Origin: Mesorhizobium sp. B2-4-3
GTDB lineage: Bacteria; Pseudomonadota; Alphaproteobacteria; Rhizobiales; Rhizobiaceae
Direction: 5' to 3'
Assembly (NCBI RefSeq): GCF_006442815.1
Contig: NZ_VFVL01000003.1
Span: 175,001 to 239,000, forward strand
DNA: 64,000 bases
Shown: positions 55,080-64,000 of the stretch, piece by piece
Numbering within the stretch: the stretch's first letter is position 1
How the letters are laid out: every line of letters starts with the position of its first letter
Made by a program: the position numbers and the translations under genes
Notes under the pieces: generated by a model
What the model saw: the letters and a program-made list of their open reading frames with translations, nothing else
Database searches by the model: none
What the model was told of the DNA's origin: nothing

Positions 55080-55718
55080 CTACCAGCGCACGAAGAGCCG
55101 GCCGCCGATGGCTCCGAGCAGCGTGAGAAAGGCGATCGCGATCGTATACCAGGTGGCGACGAAGAGCGGTGAATCGTCGAAGCAATGCGCGGCATAGAAA
55201 GTTGCCGCGAGCCCGCCCGCGAGCAGGCCGGCGACCGCGCCCGCAAGCACCGGCCGCGTCGGCGCGCCGTAACGCAGCATGCCGAGGAAGATCGCCAATG
55301 GGCCGATGCCGATCAGCGGGATGAAGCTCATGCAGATCATCATGTTCGAGCCGACGAGCCGCTTGCCCCAATCGGCCTCGGGCACGACAAAAAGCTCGAG
55401 GACCACCGCCAGCACAACCAGGAGCGGCGCGGCAATCATCCAGGCCGTCGCCCGCCTGGTCGAAGCGCCCGGCATCGACAGCGCGCGGATCAGCGCGAAG
55501 GCGCTGGCGGCGAGCGCCAGCGTGAACACGAATTTGGACATGAAACGCATCGTGTGCATGGCCGGCATGATGTCGGGACGCGGCCCGATGGTCGCAAAGA
55601 AAACCGTCGCCGCGATCGCCACGGCCGGGCCGACCGCCAACCACCAGGCCTTGCCCATCGGCATCGCCTTGTCGCGGGCATCGGCGTCGAGCGCCTTGAT
55701 GAGATCCTCGGTCCTCAT
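55080..55718 (-). CDS. NrsF family protein (DUF1109), anti-sigma factor
   Basis: A 212-residue protein with a short cytoplasmic N-terminus (MRTEDLIKALDADA), then six predicted membrane helices. Members such as Caulobacter NrsF hold an ECF sigma factor inactive and release it under heavy-metal or oxidative stress. Start ATG 55718 is one base after the sigma stop (TGACATG), giving a coupled sigma/anti-sigma pair. Confidence 0.9.
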   Translation of the reverse strand: MRTEDLIKALDADARDKAMPMGKAWWLAVGPAVAIAATVFFATIGPRPDIMPAMHTMRFMSKFVFTLALAASAFALIRALSMPGASTRRATAWMIAAPLLVVLAVVLELFVVPEADWGKRLVGSNMMICMSFIPLIGIGPLAIFLGMLRYGAPTRPVLAGAVAGLLAGGLAATFYAAHCFDDSPLFVATWYTIAIAFLTLLGAIGGRLFVRW

Positions 55719-55719
55719 G

Positions 55720-56256
55720 TCACTGTCGTCCAAATCTTTTGGCGATCGCTGCGAGGCCGCGATGCAGCGACACCCGCACCGCCGTCTCGCTGATGCCGAG
55801 CTTGGCCGCCGTCTCGCCGATCGACTGCCCGTCGACCGAGATCGAGGAGACCACCGAGCGTTGCGCCGGCGGCAACCCGTCGAGCGCCCTGTTGATATCG
55901 CGCTCGCTCACCGTCTCCGTCTCCGGCTCGGCGAAGGTTTCGGCGATCTCGTCGATCTCGATCTCGATGCGCCGCCCGCGCCTGCGGAACGCGTCGATCA
56001 GCTTGAAGCGGGCGATCGCATAGACCCAGGGCAACACCGGCGCATCCGGCCGCCAAGTGTGGCGTTTCACATGAATGGCCAGCAAGGTTTCCTGCACGAC
56101 ATCCTCGGGGTCGACCCCGCCTTGAACGATTTTGCGCCGGACAAAGCCGCGAACGAGGGTGGCGACCCGGTGCAGAAAGTCGGCATAAGCCCTTTCGTCT
56201 CCACCGATCGCGGCCCTGAGCAGCCGGGAAAGCTCGGCCTCGTCCTTGCCGGTCAC
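55720..56256 (-). CDS. ECF sigma factor of the SigF/NrsF type
   Basis: A 178-residue sigma-70 family regulator. Region 2 (EDVVQETLLAIHVKRHTW...LPWVYAIARFKLIDAFRRRGRR) and region 4 (LDGLPPAQRSVVSS...ISVDGQSIGETAAKLGISETAVRVSLHRGLAAIAKR) are complete. It is paired with NrsF downstream. GTAACA-N16-CGAA precedes it, matching the promoter form of the SigF regulon and implying autoregulation. Its own start is a GTG at 56256. Confidence 0.92.
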   Translation of the reverse strand: MTGKDEAELSRLLRAAIGGDERAYADFLHRVATLVRGFVRRKIVQGGVDPEDVVQETLLAIHVKRHTWRPDAPVLPWVYAIARFKLIDAFRRRGRRIEIEIDEIAETFAEPETETVSERDINRALDGLPPAQRSVVSSISVDGQSIGETAAKLGISETAVRVSLHRGLAAIAKRFGRQ

Positions 56257-56275
56257 AAGAGTTTACCCCCAGATG

Positions 56276-56301
56276 TTCGCGTCTCGGCCTTGGTTTGTTA
56301 C
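56276..56301 (-). promoter_or_regulatory. Candidate autoregulatory ECF promoter of the sigF-nrsF pair
   Basis: On the minus strand GTAACA (56296-56301), 16 nt, CGAA (56276-56279), about 20 nt before the sigma start. The Caulobacter SigF motif is GTAACC-N16-CGAA, so five of six -35 bases and the spacing match. Confidence 0.65.
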
Positions 56302-56389
56302 GTGGCCGGCGAAATAATGTCCAAGCCAAACTACCGCAAAATCACGAAAGTTTGCGGCACGGCGACCGATTGAAGCAGGGTCACAATGT

Positions 56390-56404
56390 TGACTACAATA
56401 ATCA
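56390..56404 (+). promoter_or_regulatory. Candidate RirA iron-responsive operator (TGA-N9-TCA)
   Basis: TGACTACAATAATCA, 59 bases upstream of the iron-binding protein gene. TGA-N9-TCA is the IRO motif of rhizobial RirA repressors. The partly overlapping TTGACT could be the -35 box. Confidence 0.55.
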
Positions 56405-56462
56405 GGTATTGGTAGGTGCAGCCATACCCGAACTCCTGTCTCCAGATTTGAGGACGATGCCC

Positions 56463-57464
56463 ATGAAGATTGCCCTTTCCACGCTCGCCACTGCGCTGGC
56501 GCTCGGCCTGATCGCAGGCTCCGCCATGGCCAAGGATCAAGGCATCATCGTCTACAATGCCCAGCATGAGAGCCTCGCCAAGGAATGGGCGGCAGGCTTC
56601 ACCAGGGAAACCGGCATCAAGGTCACGTTGCGCAACGGCGGCGACAGCGATTTCTCCAACCAGATCGTCGCCGAGGGCGCGGCCTCGCCGGCCGATGTGT
56701 TCCTGACCGAGAATTCGCCGGCCATGGCGCTGGTCGAGGCGGCCGGCTTGTTCGCGCCGGTCGACGCCGATACGCTGGCGCAGGTTCCGCAGGAATACCA
56801 GCCTTCGAGCGGCAAGTGGGTCGGCGTCGCCGCCCGCAGCACCGTCTTTGCCTACAACAAGGACAAGCTCAAGGAAGACCAGTTGCCCAAGTCGCTGCTC
56901 GATCTTGCCGATTCGAGCTGGAAGGGCCGCTGGGCCGCCTCGCCGTCGGGCGCCGACTTCCAGGCCATCGTCAGCGCCCTGCTGCAGCTCAAGGGCGAGG
57001 CCGCCACCGCCGACTGGCTGAAGGCGATGAAGGCGAACTTCACCGCCTACAAGGGCAACTCGACGGTGATGAAGGCGGTCAATGCCGGCGAGATCGAAGG
57101 CGGCGTGATCTACCATTATTACTACATCGGCGATCAGGCCAAGACCGGCGAAAACAGCGGGAATGTCGCCCTGCACTATTTCAAGAACCAGGACCCGGGC
57201 GCGTTCGTTTCGGTGTCGGGCGGCGGCGTGCTGGCTTCCAGCAAGCATCCGAAGGAAGCCCAGGCGTTCCTCAAATGGGTGACCGGCAAAGGCGGCCAGG
57301 ACGTGCTGAAGACCGGCACGTCGTATGAATATGCGGTCGGCAAGGGTGCCGAATCCAACCCGAAGCTGGTGCCGCTCCCCGACCTGCAGGCGCCGAAAGT
57401 CGATCCGGCGACGCTGAATTCCAAGAAGGTTATCGACCTGATGACGCAAGCCGGCTTGCTTTAG
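56463..57464 (+). CDS. Fe(3+) ABC transporter substrate-binding protein
   Basis: A 333-residue periplasmic iron-binding protein of the FbpA/FutA type. A signal peptide (MKIALSTLATALALGLIAGSAMA) precedes QGIIVYNAQHESLAKEWAAGFTRETGI. The iron-ligand Tyr pair is visible in IYHYYYIGDQ near 220, and ADVFLTENSPA is typical. ATG 56463 is preferred over 56457 by ribosome-binding-site spacing (GAGGACGATGCCC). A TGA-N9-TCA box lies upstream and a strong hairpin terminator follows, so this gene is probably made in excess over the permease. Confidence 0.93.
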   Translation: MKIALSTLATALALGLIAGSAMAKDQGIIVYNAQHESLAKEWAAGFTRETGIKVTLRNGGDSDFSNQIVAEGAASPADVFLTENSPAMALVEAAGLFAPVDADTLAQVPQEYQPSSGKWVGVAARSTVFAYNKDKLKEDQLPKSLLDLADSSWKGRWAASPSGADFQAIVSALLQLKGEAATADWLKAMKANFTAYKGNSTVMKAVNAGEIEGGVIYHYYYIGDQAKTGENSGNVALHYFKNQDPGAFVSVSGGGVLASSKHPKEAQAFLKWVTGKGGQDVLKTGTSYEYAVGKGAESNPKLVPLPDLQAPKVDPATLNSKKVIDLMTQAGLL

Positions 57465-57496
57465 TTCGCGTTGGTCCTAAAAGGGCAAACGACCGT

Positions 57497-57537
57497 GCTC
57501 CCGCGGGAATTTGCCTTCCGCGGGAGCGTTTTTGTTT
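57497..57537 (+). terminator. Rho-independent terminator between iron-binding protein and permease genes
   Basis: A perfect 10-bp stem GCTCCCGCGG (57497-57506)/CCGCGGGAGC (57518-57527), followed by GTTTTTGTTT. If leaky, it would lower expression of the permease and ATPase relative to the binding protein. Confidence 0.85.
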
Positions 57538-57639
57538 GGAGATGGCTTCGTCGATGACCATCGACTGCGCTTCGAGCCGCTCGCGCGGCGCATCGGACCG
57601 CTTCCGCCGGCAGGCGGAGGCGGCCCAGCAGCCTGCCTG

Positions 57640-59214
57640 ATGCAGTCGGCGATCGACATGACGCCGGCAAGGCTGCCGGCGGCCGGGATGAAGAAACGCC
57701 GGTCCATCTCGTGGATCACGCTTGCCGCGGCCCTGATCTCGCTCACCGCGCTGCTGCCGCTCGCCTTCATCGTCTGGGTCGCGATCCAGACGGGCTGGGA
57801 CACCGTGGCGGCGCTGATCCTCCGTCCGCGCGTCGGCGAATTGCTGGTCAACACCCTGCTCCTCGTCGTTGTCGCCGTGCCGATCGCCATCGTGCTCTCG
57901 GTGGCGCTGGCCTGGCTGACCGAGCGCAGCGACCTGCCAGGCAGCCGCTGGTGGTCGTGGCTTTCGGTCGCGCCGCTCGCCATCCCCGCATTCGTGCACA
58001 GCTATGCCTGGATCAGCTTCGTTCCGGGCCTGCACGGGCTGTGGGCCGGCGTGCTGGTCTCTGTCATCGCTTACTTCCCGTTCCTTTACCTGCCGATCGC
58101 CGCCGCGCTGCGCCGTCTCGACCCGGCGCTGGAGGATGCGGCCGCGGCGCTTGGTCTCGACCCGTGGCGGGTTTTCGCGCGCGTCGTGCTGCCGCAGCTC
58201 AGGCTCGCCATCTGCGGCGGCTCGCTGCTGGTCGGCCTGCATCTGCTGGCCGAATACGGCCTCTATGTCTTCATCCGCTTCGACACCTTCACCACCGCGA
58301 TCGTCGACCAGTTCCAGTCGACCTTCAACGGTCCGGCGGCCAACATGCTGGCCGCCGTGCTGGTGGTCTGCTGCCTTTTCCTGCTCGCCCTCGAGGTGAT
58401 GATACGCGGCGAGGAGCGCTATGCCCGCGTCGGTTCCGGCGCCGCGCGCCAGCAGCAGCGCGCTCGCCTTGGCCGCGCCACCTTGCCTTGCCTGCTTTTG
58501 CCGGCGGGCGTCGCGCTGCTGTCGCTCGGCGTGCCCTTCGTCACCGTCAGCCGCTGGCTGCTCGCCGGCGGCACGGAAGTCTGGCGTTGGGACGAGATCG
58601 GCCTGGCGCTCGGCCAGACGCTGTTCCTCGCCATAGCCGGCGCGGTGCTTGCAACGCTGGCCGCCATGCCGATGGCCTGGATCTCGATCCGCGCGTCGGG
58701 ACGGCTGCAGCGCCTGCTCGAGAGCTGCAACTACATCGTCGGCGCGTTGCCGGGCGTGGTCATCGCGCTGGCGCTGGTGACCATCACCGTGCGCGTCGCC
58801 CTGCCGCTCTACCAGACGCTGTTCACCATCCTGTTCGGTTACGCGCTGATGTTCCTGCCGCGCGCGCTGATAAGCCTGCGCGCCTCGATCGCGCAGGCGC
58901 CGGTGGAGCTGGAGCGCGCCGCCTCCAGCCTCGGCCGTCCGCCGGTCAAGGCGCTGTGGTCGACGACCATCCGCCTGTCGGCGCCGGGTGCGGCGGCCGG
59001 CATGGCGATGGTGGCGCTCGGCATCACCAACGAGCTCACCGCCACCCAGATGCTGGCGCCCAATGGGACCCGCACGCTGGCGATGGCCTTCTGGTCCTAC
59101 AGCGGCGAGATCGACTACGCCTCCGCCGCCCCTTACGCGCTGATCATGGTGGCGATGTCGTTGCCGATGACCTGGTGGCTCTACGTCCAATCGAAGCGGA
59201 TGGCCGGACGATGA
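57640..59214 (+). CDS. Iron ABC transporter permease (fused FbpB-type)
   Basis: A permease of about 524 residues with two fused membrane domains (about 12 helices), as in FbpB/FutB. Each half has an EAA loop: [27 protein letters not shown] and [30 protein letters not shown]. It passes Fe(3+) from the binding protein to the cytosol. The start is uncertain: ATG 57640 is weakly supported, with ATGs at 57658 and 57688 also possible; no clear ribosome-binding site is seen for any. Its stop overlaps the ATPase start (ATGA). Confidence 0.88.
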   Translation: MQSAIDMTPARLPAAGMKKRRSISWITLAAALISLTALLPLAFIVWVAIQTGWDTVAALILRPRVGELLVNTLLLVVVAVPIAIVLSVALAWLTERSDLPGSRWWSWLSVAPLAIPAFVHSYAWISFVPGLHGLWAGVLVSVIAYFPFLYLPIAAALRRLDPALEDAAAALGLDPWRVFARVVLPQLRLAICGGSLLVGLHLLAEYGLYVFIRFDTFTTAIVDQFQSTFNGPAANMLAAVLVVCCLFLLALEVMIRGEERYARVGSGAARQQQRARLGRATLPCLLLPAGVALLSLGVPFVTVSRWLLAGGTEVWRWDEIGLALGQTLFLAIAGAVLATLAAMPMAWISIRASGRLQRLLESCNYIVGALPGVVIALALVTITVRVALPLYQTLFTILFGYALMFLPRALISLRASIAQAPVELERAASSLGRPPVKALWSTTIRLSAPGAAAGMAMVALGITNELTATQMLAPNGTRTLAMAFWSYSGEIDYASAAPYALIMVAMSLPMTWWLYVQSKRMAGR

Positions 59215-60293
59215 GCTTTCTCGAACTCAGCGGCGTCGCGAAGAACTATGGCCCGGTGGCGGCGCTCGCCGGCGTCGACCTGGCTGTCGAGAGCGGCAGC
59301 CGCACCGCGATCGTCGGGCCGTCCGGCTGCGGCAAGACAACCTTGCTCAGGCTGATCGCCGGCTTCGAGGCACCGGACCGCGGTCGCATCGCGCTCGACG
59401 GCAAGGTGCTCGCCAATGGCGGCGCGGCCGTGCCGGCGCATCGTCGCGGCATCGGCGTCGTCGCGCAGGACGGCGCTCTGTTCCCGCATCTCACCATCGC
59501 CGACAATATCGGTTTCGGCATCGCGCGGAATGCCGATAAACGAGCCGAGCATATCGTCGAGCTCGCCTACATCGTCGGACTGGACAAGGCGATCCTGAAG
59601 CGGCGGCCGCACGAGCTTTCCGGCGGCCAGCAGCAGCGCGTGGCGCTTGCCCGCGCCATGGCGATGAAGCCCAGGCTGATGCTGCTCGACGAGCCGTTCT
59701 CGGCGCTCGACACCGGGCTTCGCGCGTCGATGCGCAAGGCCGTGGCCGAGCTTCTGGAAGAGGCCGGCATCACCACCATACTGGTCACGCACGACCAGGC
59801 CGAGGCGCTGTCCTTCGCCAGCCAAGTGGCAGTGATGCGCGAAGGGTCTTTCTCGCAGGTCGGCACGCCGCGCGAGCTGTATTTCCAGCCCAGGGACAGG
59901 ATGGTCGCCGAGTTCCTCGGCGACGCCATCATCGTGCCGGCCAGGATCGCGGACGGCTTCGCCGTATCGCGGCTCGGCCGCGTCGCCGTCGACACGAAGG
60001 GACGGCGCGATGTCGCCCGCATCATGCTGCGGCCCGAGCAGATCCTGCTCAAACGGACCTCGCGCGAAGGCATGTCGGGCACACCCGACATGCTGTTCGG
60101 CGAAGTGACGGACTGCGAATTCGCGGGCTCGGTCTGCACCGTCGCGGTGCGGCTGCTCAACAGCCCGGACCCGCCCGACGCGGCTGCCATCGGCAACACG
60201 CCGCTCATCCTGCGCAGGACAGGCATGGACGCGCCGGAGATCGGCGAGATCGTGCGCTTGACCGTCACCGGCAAGGCGCATGTCTTTGCTTAG
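59211..60293 (+). CDS. Iron ABC transporter ATP-binding protein (FbpC-type)
   Basis: A 360-residue ATPase. Walker [10 protein letters not shown], signature [14 protein letters not shown], Walker [13 protein letters not shown], and switch His in VTHDQAEAL are intact. A C-terminal TOBE-like regulatory region is present. Start ATG 59211 overlaps the permease stop, so permease and ATPase are translationally coupled. Its gene ends 8 nt before a RIME-like element. Confidence 0.94.
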   Translation: MSFLELSGVAKNYGPVAALAGVDLAVESGSRTAIVGPSGCGKTTLLRLIAGFEAPDRGRIALDGKVLANGGAAVPAHRRGIGVVAQDGALFPHLTIADNIGFGIARNADKRAEHIVELAYIVGLDKAILKRRPHELSGGQQQRVALARAMAMKPRLMLLDEPFSALDTGLRASMRKAVAELLEEAGITTILVTHDQAEALSFASQVAVMREGSFSQVGTPRELYFQPRDRMVAEFLGDAIIVPARIADGFAVSRLGRVAVDTKGRRDVARIMLRPEQILLKRTSREGMSGTPDMLFGEVTDCEFAGSVCTVAVRLLNSPDPPDAAAIGNTPLILRRTGMDAPEIGEIVRLTVTGKAHVFA

Positions 60294-60301
60294 GTCGGGG
60301 T

Positions 60302-60447
60302 TGAGGCGTGTCGAGATTCAGGTCAGGCCGAGCCGAAAACGGCGGGTTCCGAGAACCGGAGCGGAGCGTACTTGAAGTACGTGAGCACCGGAAGCGCAGG
60401 AAACCGCCGTTTGCAGGCCGGCCTCACCTGAATATCGGCATGCCTCA
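60302..60447. repeat. RIME-like palindromic element, copy 4, ending in the phosphodiesterase stop codon
   Basis: Left TGAGGCGTGTCGAGATTCAGG and right CCTGAATATCGGCATGCCTCA arms, with the same GAGAACCGGAGCGGAGCGTAC/GTACGTGAGCACCGGAAGCGCAG core as copy 2. The last three bases (60445-60447) are the TGA stop of the minus-strand phosphodiesterase gene. Confidence 0.88.
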
Positions 60448-61242
60448 GCGCACGCGCTGCCCGGTCGCAGGCGACCAAAGCGGCCATTGCTCCAGGAAAT
60501 CAACGCTGTGGATGACCACGCGCTGCCCATCGATCAGGATGATCGAATAGGCGGGCGGCGCCTGTTCGACCACCTCGTCGCCGACGAGATCGAGCATGAA
60601 GCGGGCATGCAGGCCGCGCTGCACCGAGAACGGAATACCGGCGACGGTGCCGGCGATGTCGCGGTGGACGTGGCCGAAGAAGATGTAGCGGACATTGCCG
60701 TGGCGCGTCAGCACATCGAGTAGCCGCTGCGGCTCTTCGAGGCCGAGCGGATCGAGCAGCGTAAGCCCGAGCTCGACCGGCGGATGATGCAGGAAGATAT
60801 AAGCCGCCTTGCCTGCTGCCTCGCCAAGCCGTGCATCGAGCCAGGCAAGCCGGTTGTCGCACAACTCGCCGGTGACACGACCTTCCGCCAGGCTGTCGAG
60901 AAAAACCAGCCGCCCTTCCGGCGTGTCGAAAACCGACTGCGCGAAGCCGTTGCCGTCGGTTCCATTCTCGGGAAAGGCGGCGATGAGATTGGCACGCCGG
61001 TCGTGGTTTCCGGGCAATAGACGGTAAGGCACGGTCAGCCGGCTCAGCGCCACCTTGAGATCGGCATAGCTCTCGGCCTCTCCGTCGTCGGTCAGGTCGC
61101 CGGTGAAGATGCAGAGCGTCGCATCGCTGTGACGTTGATTGATATGATCGATGCATCGATCGAGTCGTTCATTCAGGTTTGCGCCGTAGCGTATCTCGCG
61201 CCGACGACCGAGATGGACGTCGGTGACCTGGATGATCTTCAT
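60445..61242 (-). CDS. Metallophosphoesterase (class III cyclic-nucleotide / glycerophosphodiesterase-like)
   Basis: A 265-residue calcineurin-like hydrolase, with the binuclear metal motifs DVHLG, GDLTDDGE, GNHDRR, HHPP and GHVHRD all present, as in CpdA/GpdQ. It is the last visible gene of the UgpABCE-type importer operon (23 nt after the ATPase), so a role in hydrolysing imported glycerophosphodiesters or related phosphodiesters is likely but inferred. ATG 61242 has GAGGGG at better spacing than 61248. Its stop is part of a RIME-like repeat. Confidence 0.88.
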   Translation of the reverse strand: MKIIQVTDVHLGRRREIRYGANLNERLDRCIDHINQRHSDATLCIFTGDLTDDGEAESYADLKVALSRLTVPYRLLPGNHDRRANLIAAFPENGTDGNGFAQSVFDTPEGRLVFLDSLAEGRVTGELCDNRLAWLDARLGEAAGKAAYIFLHHPPVELGLTLLDPLGLEEPQRLLDVLTRHGNVRYIFFGHVHRDIAGTVAGIPFSVQRGLHARFMLDLVGDEVVEQAPPAYSIILIDGQRVVIHSVDFLEQWPLWSPATGQRVR

Positions 61243-61265
61243 TCCCATGACCCCTCAAATCAAAT

Positions 61266-62375
<1,110 letters not shown>

Positions 62376-62387
62376 TTTATCGTCTCC

Positions 62388-63302
62388 CTATTTTTCGGTG
62401 GCGATCAGGCCGCGCACGAACCAGCGCTGCATCAAGACCACGACGATCAGCGGCGGCAGCATGACGATCAGCGTGCCGGCCATGGCGATATGCCATTCCG
62501 GCGCGCCGCCGACATTGGGTATGAGCTGCTTCAGCTCGGTCACCGCCATCGCATGCGACTGGTCAGTGGTGATGAGCAACGGCCACAGATACTGGTTCCA
62601 GGCCCACAGGAACATTATGGTGCCGAGTGCCGCCATGTTGTTGCGCGACAGCGGCAGAAGGATATCGACGAAGAAGCGCAGCGCGCCGGCGCCGTCCATG
62701 CGCGCCGCCTCGGTCAACTCGTCCGGCACGGTCAGGAAGAACTGGCGGTAGAGGAACGTGCCGGTGGCGGTCGCGACCAGCGGCAGGATCAGGCCGCTAT
62801 AGGAGTTGAGCAGTCCCAGGCTGAGCGATACCTGCACGCCCGAGACCTTTTCGATCAGCCAGGAGAGGCCGGTCAGGTCCATGATCGCCTGATAGGGCTC
62901 GAGCACGTTGGCGACCACCGCGTAGGTCGGCACGATGCGCACCTCGAGCGGCAGCATCAGCGTGATGAAGATCAGCCAGAACATCAGCATGCGGCCGGGA
63001 TAGCGGAAATAGACGATCGAGAAGGCGGTCAGCGCCGAGATGATCACTTTGCCGGCGGCCACGCCAAACGCCATGATGAAGGAGTTGAGCAGCTTCGGAC
63101 CGAGATCGGCGGTCGTCCACGCCGTCTTGATGTTGACCCAGAAATCGCTGCCCGGCAGCAGCGACATCGGCACGTCGTTGACGTCCTTCAGATTGTGCGA
63201 GGCGGCGATCGCGACGATGGCAAACGGCGCCACGCAGAATATGAAGCCGACGAACAGGATCAGATGCGTGAAGAAATTGAGGATCGGGGTGCGCTCGACC
63301 AT
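62388..63302 (-). CDS. ugpE: Carbohydrate/glycerol-3-phosphate ABC transporter permease (UgpE-like)
   Basis: A 304-residue CUT1 permease with six helices. The EAA loop DELTEAARMDGAGALRFFVDILLPLSRN is complete. It pairs with the UgpA-like permease and is 12 nt upstream of the ATPase gene. The start is ATG 63302. Confidence 0.87.
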   Translation of the reverse strand: MVERTPILNFFTHLILFVGFIFCVAPFAIVAIAASHNLKDVNDVPMSLLPGSDFWVNIKTAWTTADLGPKLLNSFIMAFGVAAGKVIISALTAFSIVYFRYPGRMLMFWLIFITLMLPLEVRIVPTYAVVANVLEPYQAIMDLTGLSWLIEKVSGVQVSLSLGLLNSYSGLILPLVATATGTFLYRQFFLTVPDELTEAARMDGAGALRFFVDILLPLSRNNMAALGTIMFLWAWNQYLWPLLITTDQSHAMAVTELKQLIPNVGGAPEWHIAMAGTLIVMLPPLIVVVLMQRWFVRGLIATEK

Positions 63303-63310
63303 GGCCCGCC

Positions 63311-64000
63311 TCAGCGATAATGCACGCGCCGCTCGATGAAGCGGAACTGGACAATAGTGAGCGCGATGATGAGCAGCATCAGGATGATGCTCTGCGCGGC
63401 GGCGCCTGAATAATCCAAACCTTTGAAGCCGTCGGAATAGATCTTGTAGACCATCAGATTGGTGGCGTTGGCCGGGCCGCCGGCGGTCATGATGTCGACG
63501 ATGCCGAAAGAGTCCTGGAAGCTCTCGGTGATGTTGATGACAAGCAGGAAGAAGATCGTCGGCGTGATCAGCGGGAACTGGATATCCCAAAAGCGCCTGA
63601 TGACGCCGGAGCCGTCCATCGCCGCCGCCTCGATCAGCGAGCGCGGAATCGCCTGGAAGGCGGCGAGGAAGAAGATGAAATTGTAGCCGACATATTTCCA
63701 CGAGAAGGCGATGATGATCGAGGCCATGGCGTCGGCGCCGTCGAGGCCTGGGTCCCAGAAGCCGGGCCAGGCCTGGTTGACGACGGCCATGAAGCCGGCT
63801 TCCGGCGCCAGGATGAAGCGAAATGCCAGTGCAAGCGCCGGCGCGGCGATGCCGTAGGGCCAGATCAGCACCACGCGATACAGCCATGAGCCGGCAAGTT
63901 GACGGTCGGTCAAGGCGGCGAGAACCAGCGCGATTGTCATCGCCAGACCCGTGCTGATGCCGGCGAAGATCATGCTGGCGGTGATCGAGTCCCAGTAGCT
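63311..64000 (-). CDS. ugpA: Carbohydrate/glycerol-3-phosphate ABC transporter permease (UgpA-like), 5' end cut
   Basis: The C-terminal 229 residues of a CUT1 permease: at least five helices and the EAA loop RSLIEAAAMDGSGVIRRFWDIQFPLITP. The reading frame is open to the window edge (YWDSITASMIFAG at the cut), so the N-terminal helix lies outside. An ATG at 63973 is internal. It ends 8 nt before the ugpE start. The periplasmic binding protein gene and operon promoter are presumably to the right. Confidence 0.87.
   Translation of the reverse strand, partial: SYWDSITASMIFAGISTGLAMTIALVLAALTDRQLAGSWLYRVVLIWPYGIAAPALALAFRFILAPEAGFMAVVNQAWPGFWDPGLDGADAMASIIIAFSWKYVGYNFIFFLAAFQAIPRSLIEAAAMDGSGVIRRFWDIQFPLITPTIFFLLVINITESFQDSFGIVDIMTAGGPANATNLMVYKIYSDGFKGLDYSGAAAQSIILMLLIIALTIVQFRFIERRVHYR

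Noticed and set aside
57711..59210. Plus-strand frame continuous with the iron ATPase but out of frame with the permease
   Set aside because: The permease frame carries both EAA loops and membrane helices. The alternative is Arg/Pro-rich noise that happens to be in frame with the ATPase start.

Overview
The window is GC-rich, densely coded chromosomal DNA of an alphaproteobacterium in the Rhizobiales. Mesorhizobium or a close relative is the best guess. The signs are gene content (DUF4167 protein, PTS-Ntr enzyme I, NrsF/ECF sigma pair, UgpABCE-type importer, Flp pilin), the order parvulin/secA/argJ/acetyltransferase/mutT, many short palindromic intergenic repeats resembling rhizobial RIME elements, and a TGA-N9-TCA iron-responsive site as used by RirA. 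The genus is an inference from style and content. No transposase, phage gene, CRISPR array or plasmid function was seen, so this looks like core chromosome with a few accessory patches.

Left part (1-20 kb): a strong rRNA-like promoter firing off the left edge; an M23 peptidase; a DHA2 drug exporter; a TMEM175-like channel; an L,D-transpeptidase; an MmcQ/YjbR protein; clpB with a heat-shock-type promoter; a disordered DUF4167 protein; then lysC-ptsP-prfA-prmC on the minus strand (aspartate pathway, nitrogen PTS, translation termination). A frameshifted glycolipid-binding-domain gene and ubiG follow. At 18.8-20.4 kb an EamA exporter and a MarR regulator are divergent, with a perfect palindrome inside the exporter promoter.

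Middle (20-41 kb): DUF1178, carbon-nitrogen hydrolase and glutaredoxin (grxC); comF; an NDUFAF5-like methyltransferase; an orphan Flp pilin with TTAA half-sites; an argJ-GNAT-mutT operon with ATGA overlaps; a TetR regulator; parvulin isomerase divergent from secA; a LuxR/AAA regulator divergent from a DUF4242 protein; a DUF1127-like peptide; a secreted unknown; an overlapping flippase-acetyltransferase pair; a beta-propeller protein; and tRNA-Leu(CAA).

Right part (41-64 kb): a DedA-like membrane protein, dsbB, an HNH nuclease, an AlkA-like glycosylase, gluQRS, a second EamA transporter, a BrkB/YihY protein, an SDR oxidoreductase, a PduO-type cobalamin adenosyltransferase, a rhomboid protease, etfB-etfA with 3-hydroxybutyryl-CoA dehydrogenase (fatty-acid/PHB redox), a PAS-GGDEF cyclase, ECF sigma-NrsF, an Fe(III) ABC importer (binding protein, fused permease, ATPase) and a glycerol-3-phosphate-type ABC importer with a phosphodiesterase, cut by the right edge.

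The most unusual pattern is that palindromic repeats repeatedly end exactly in the stop codons of neighbouring genes, and in one case (TetR) encode the last residues. Other leads are the MarR operator inside a promoter, the ECF promoter with the spacing of the NrsF-partnered class, the RirA-type box before the iron importer, and the LuxR/DUF4242 pair.
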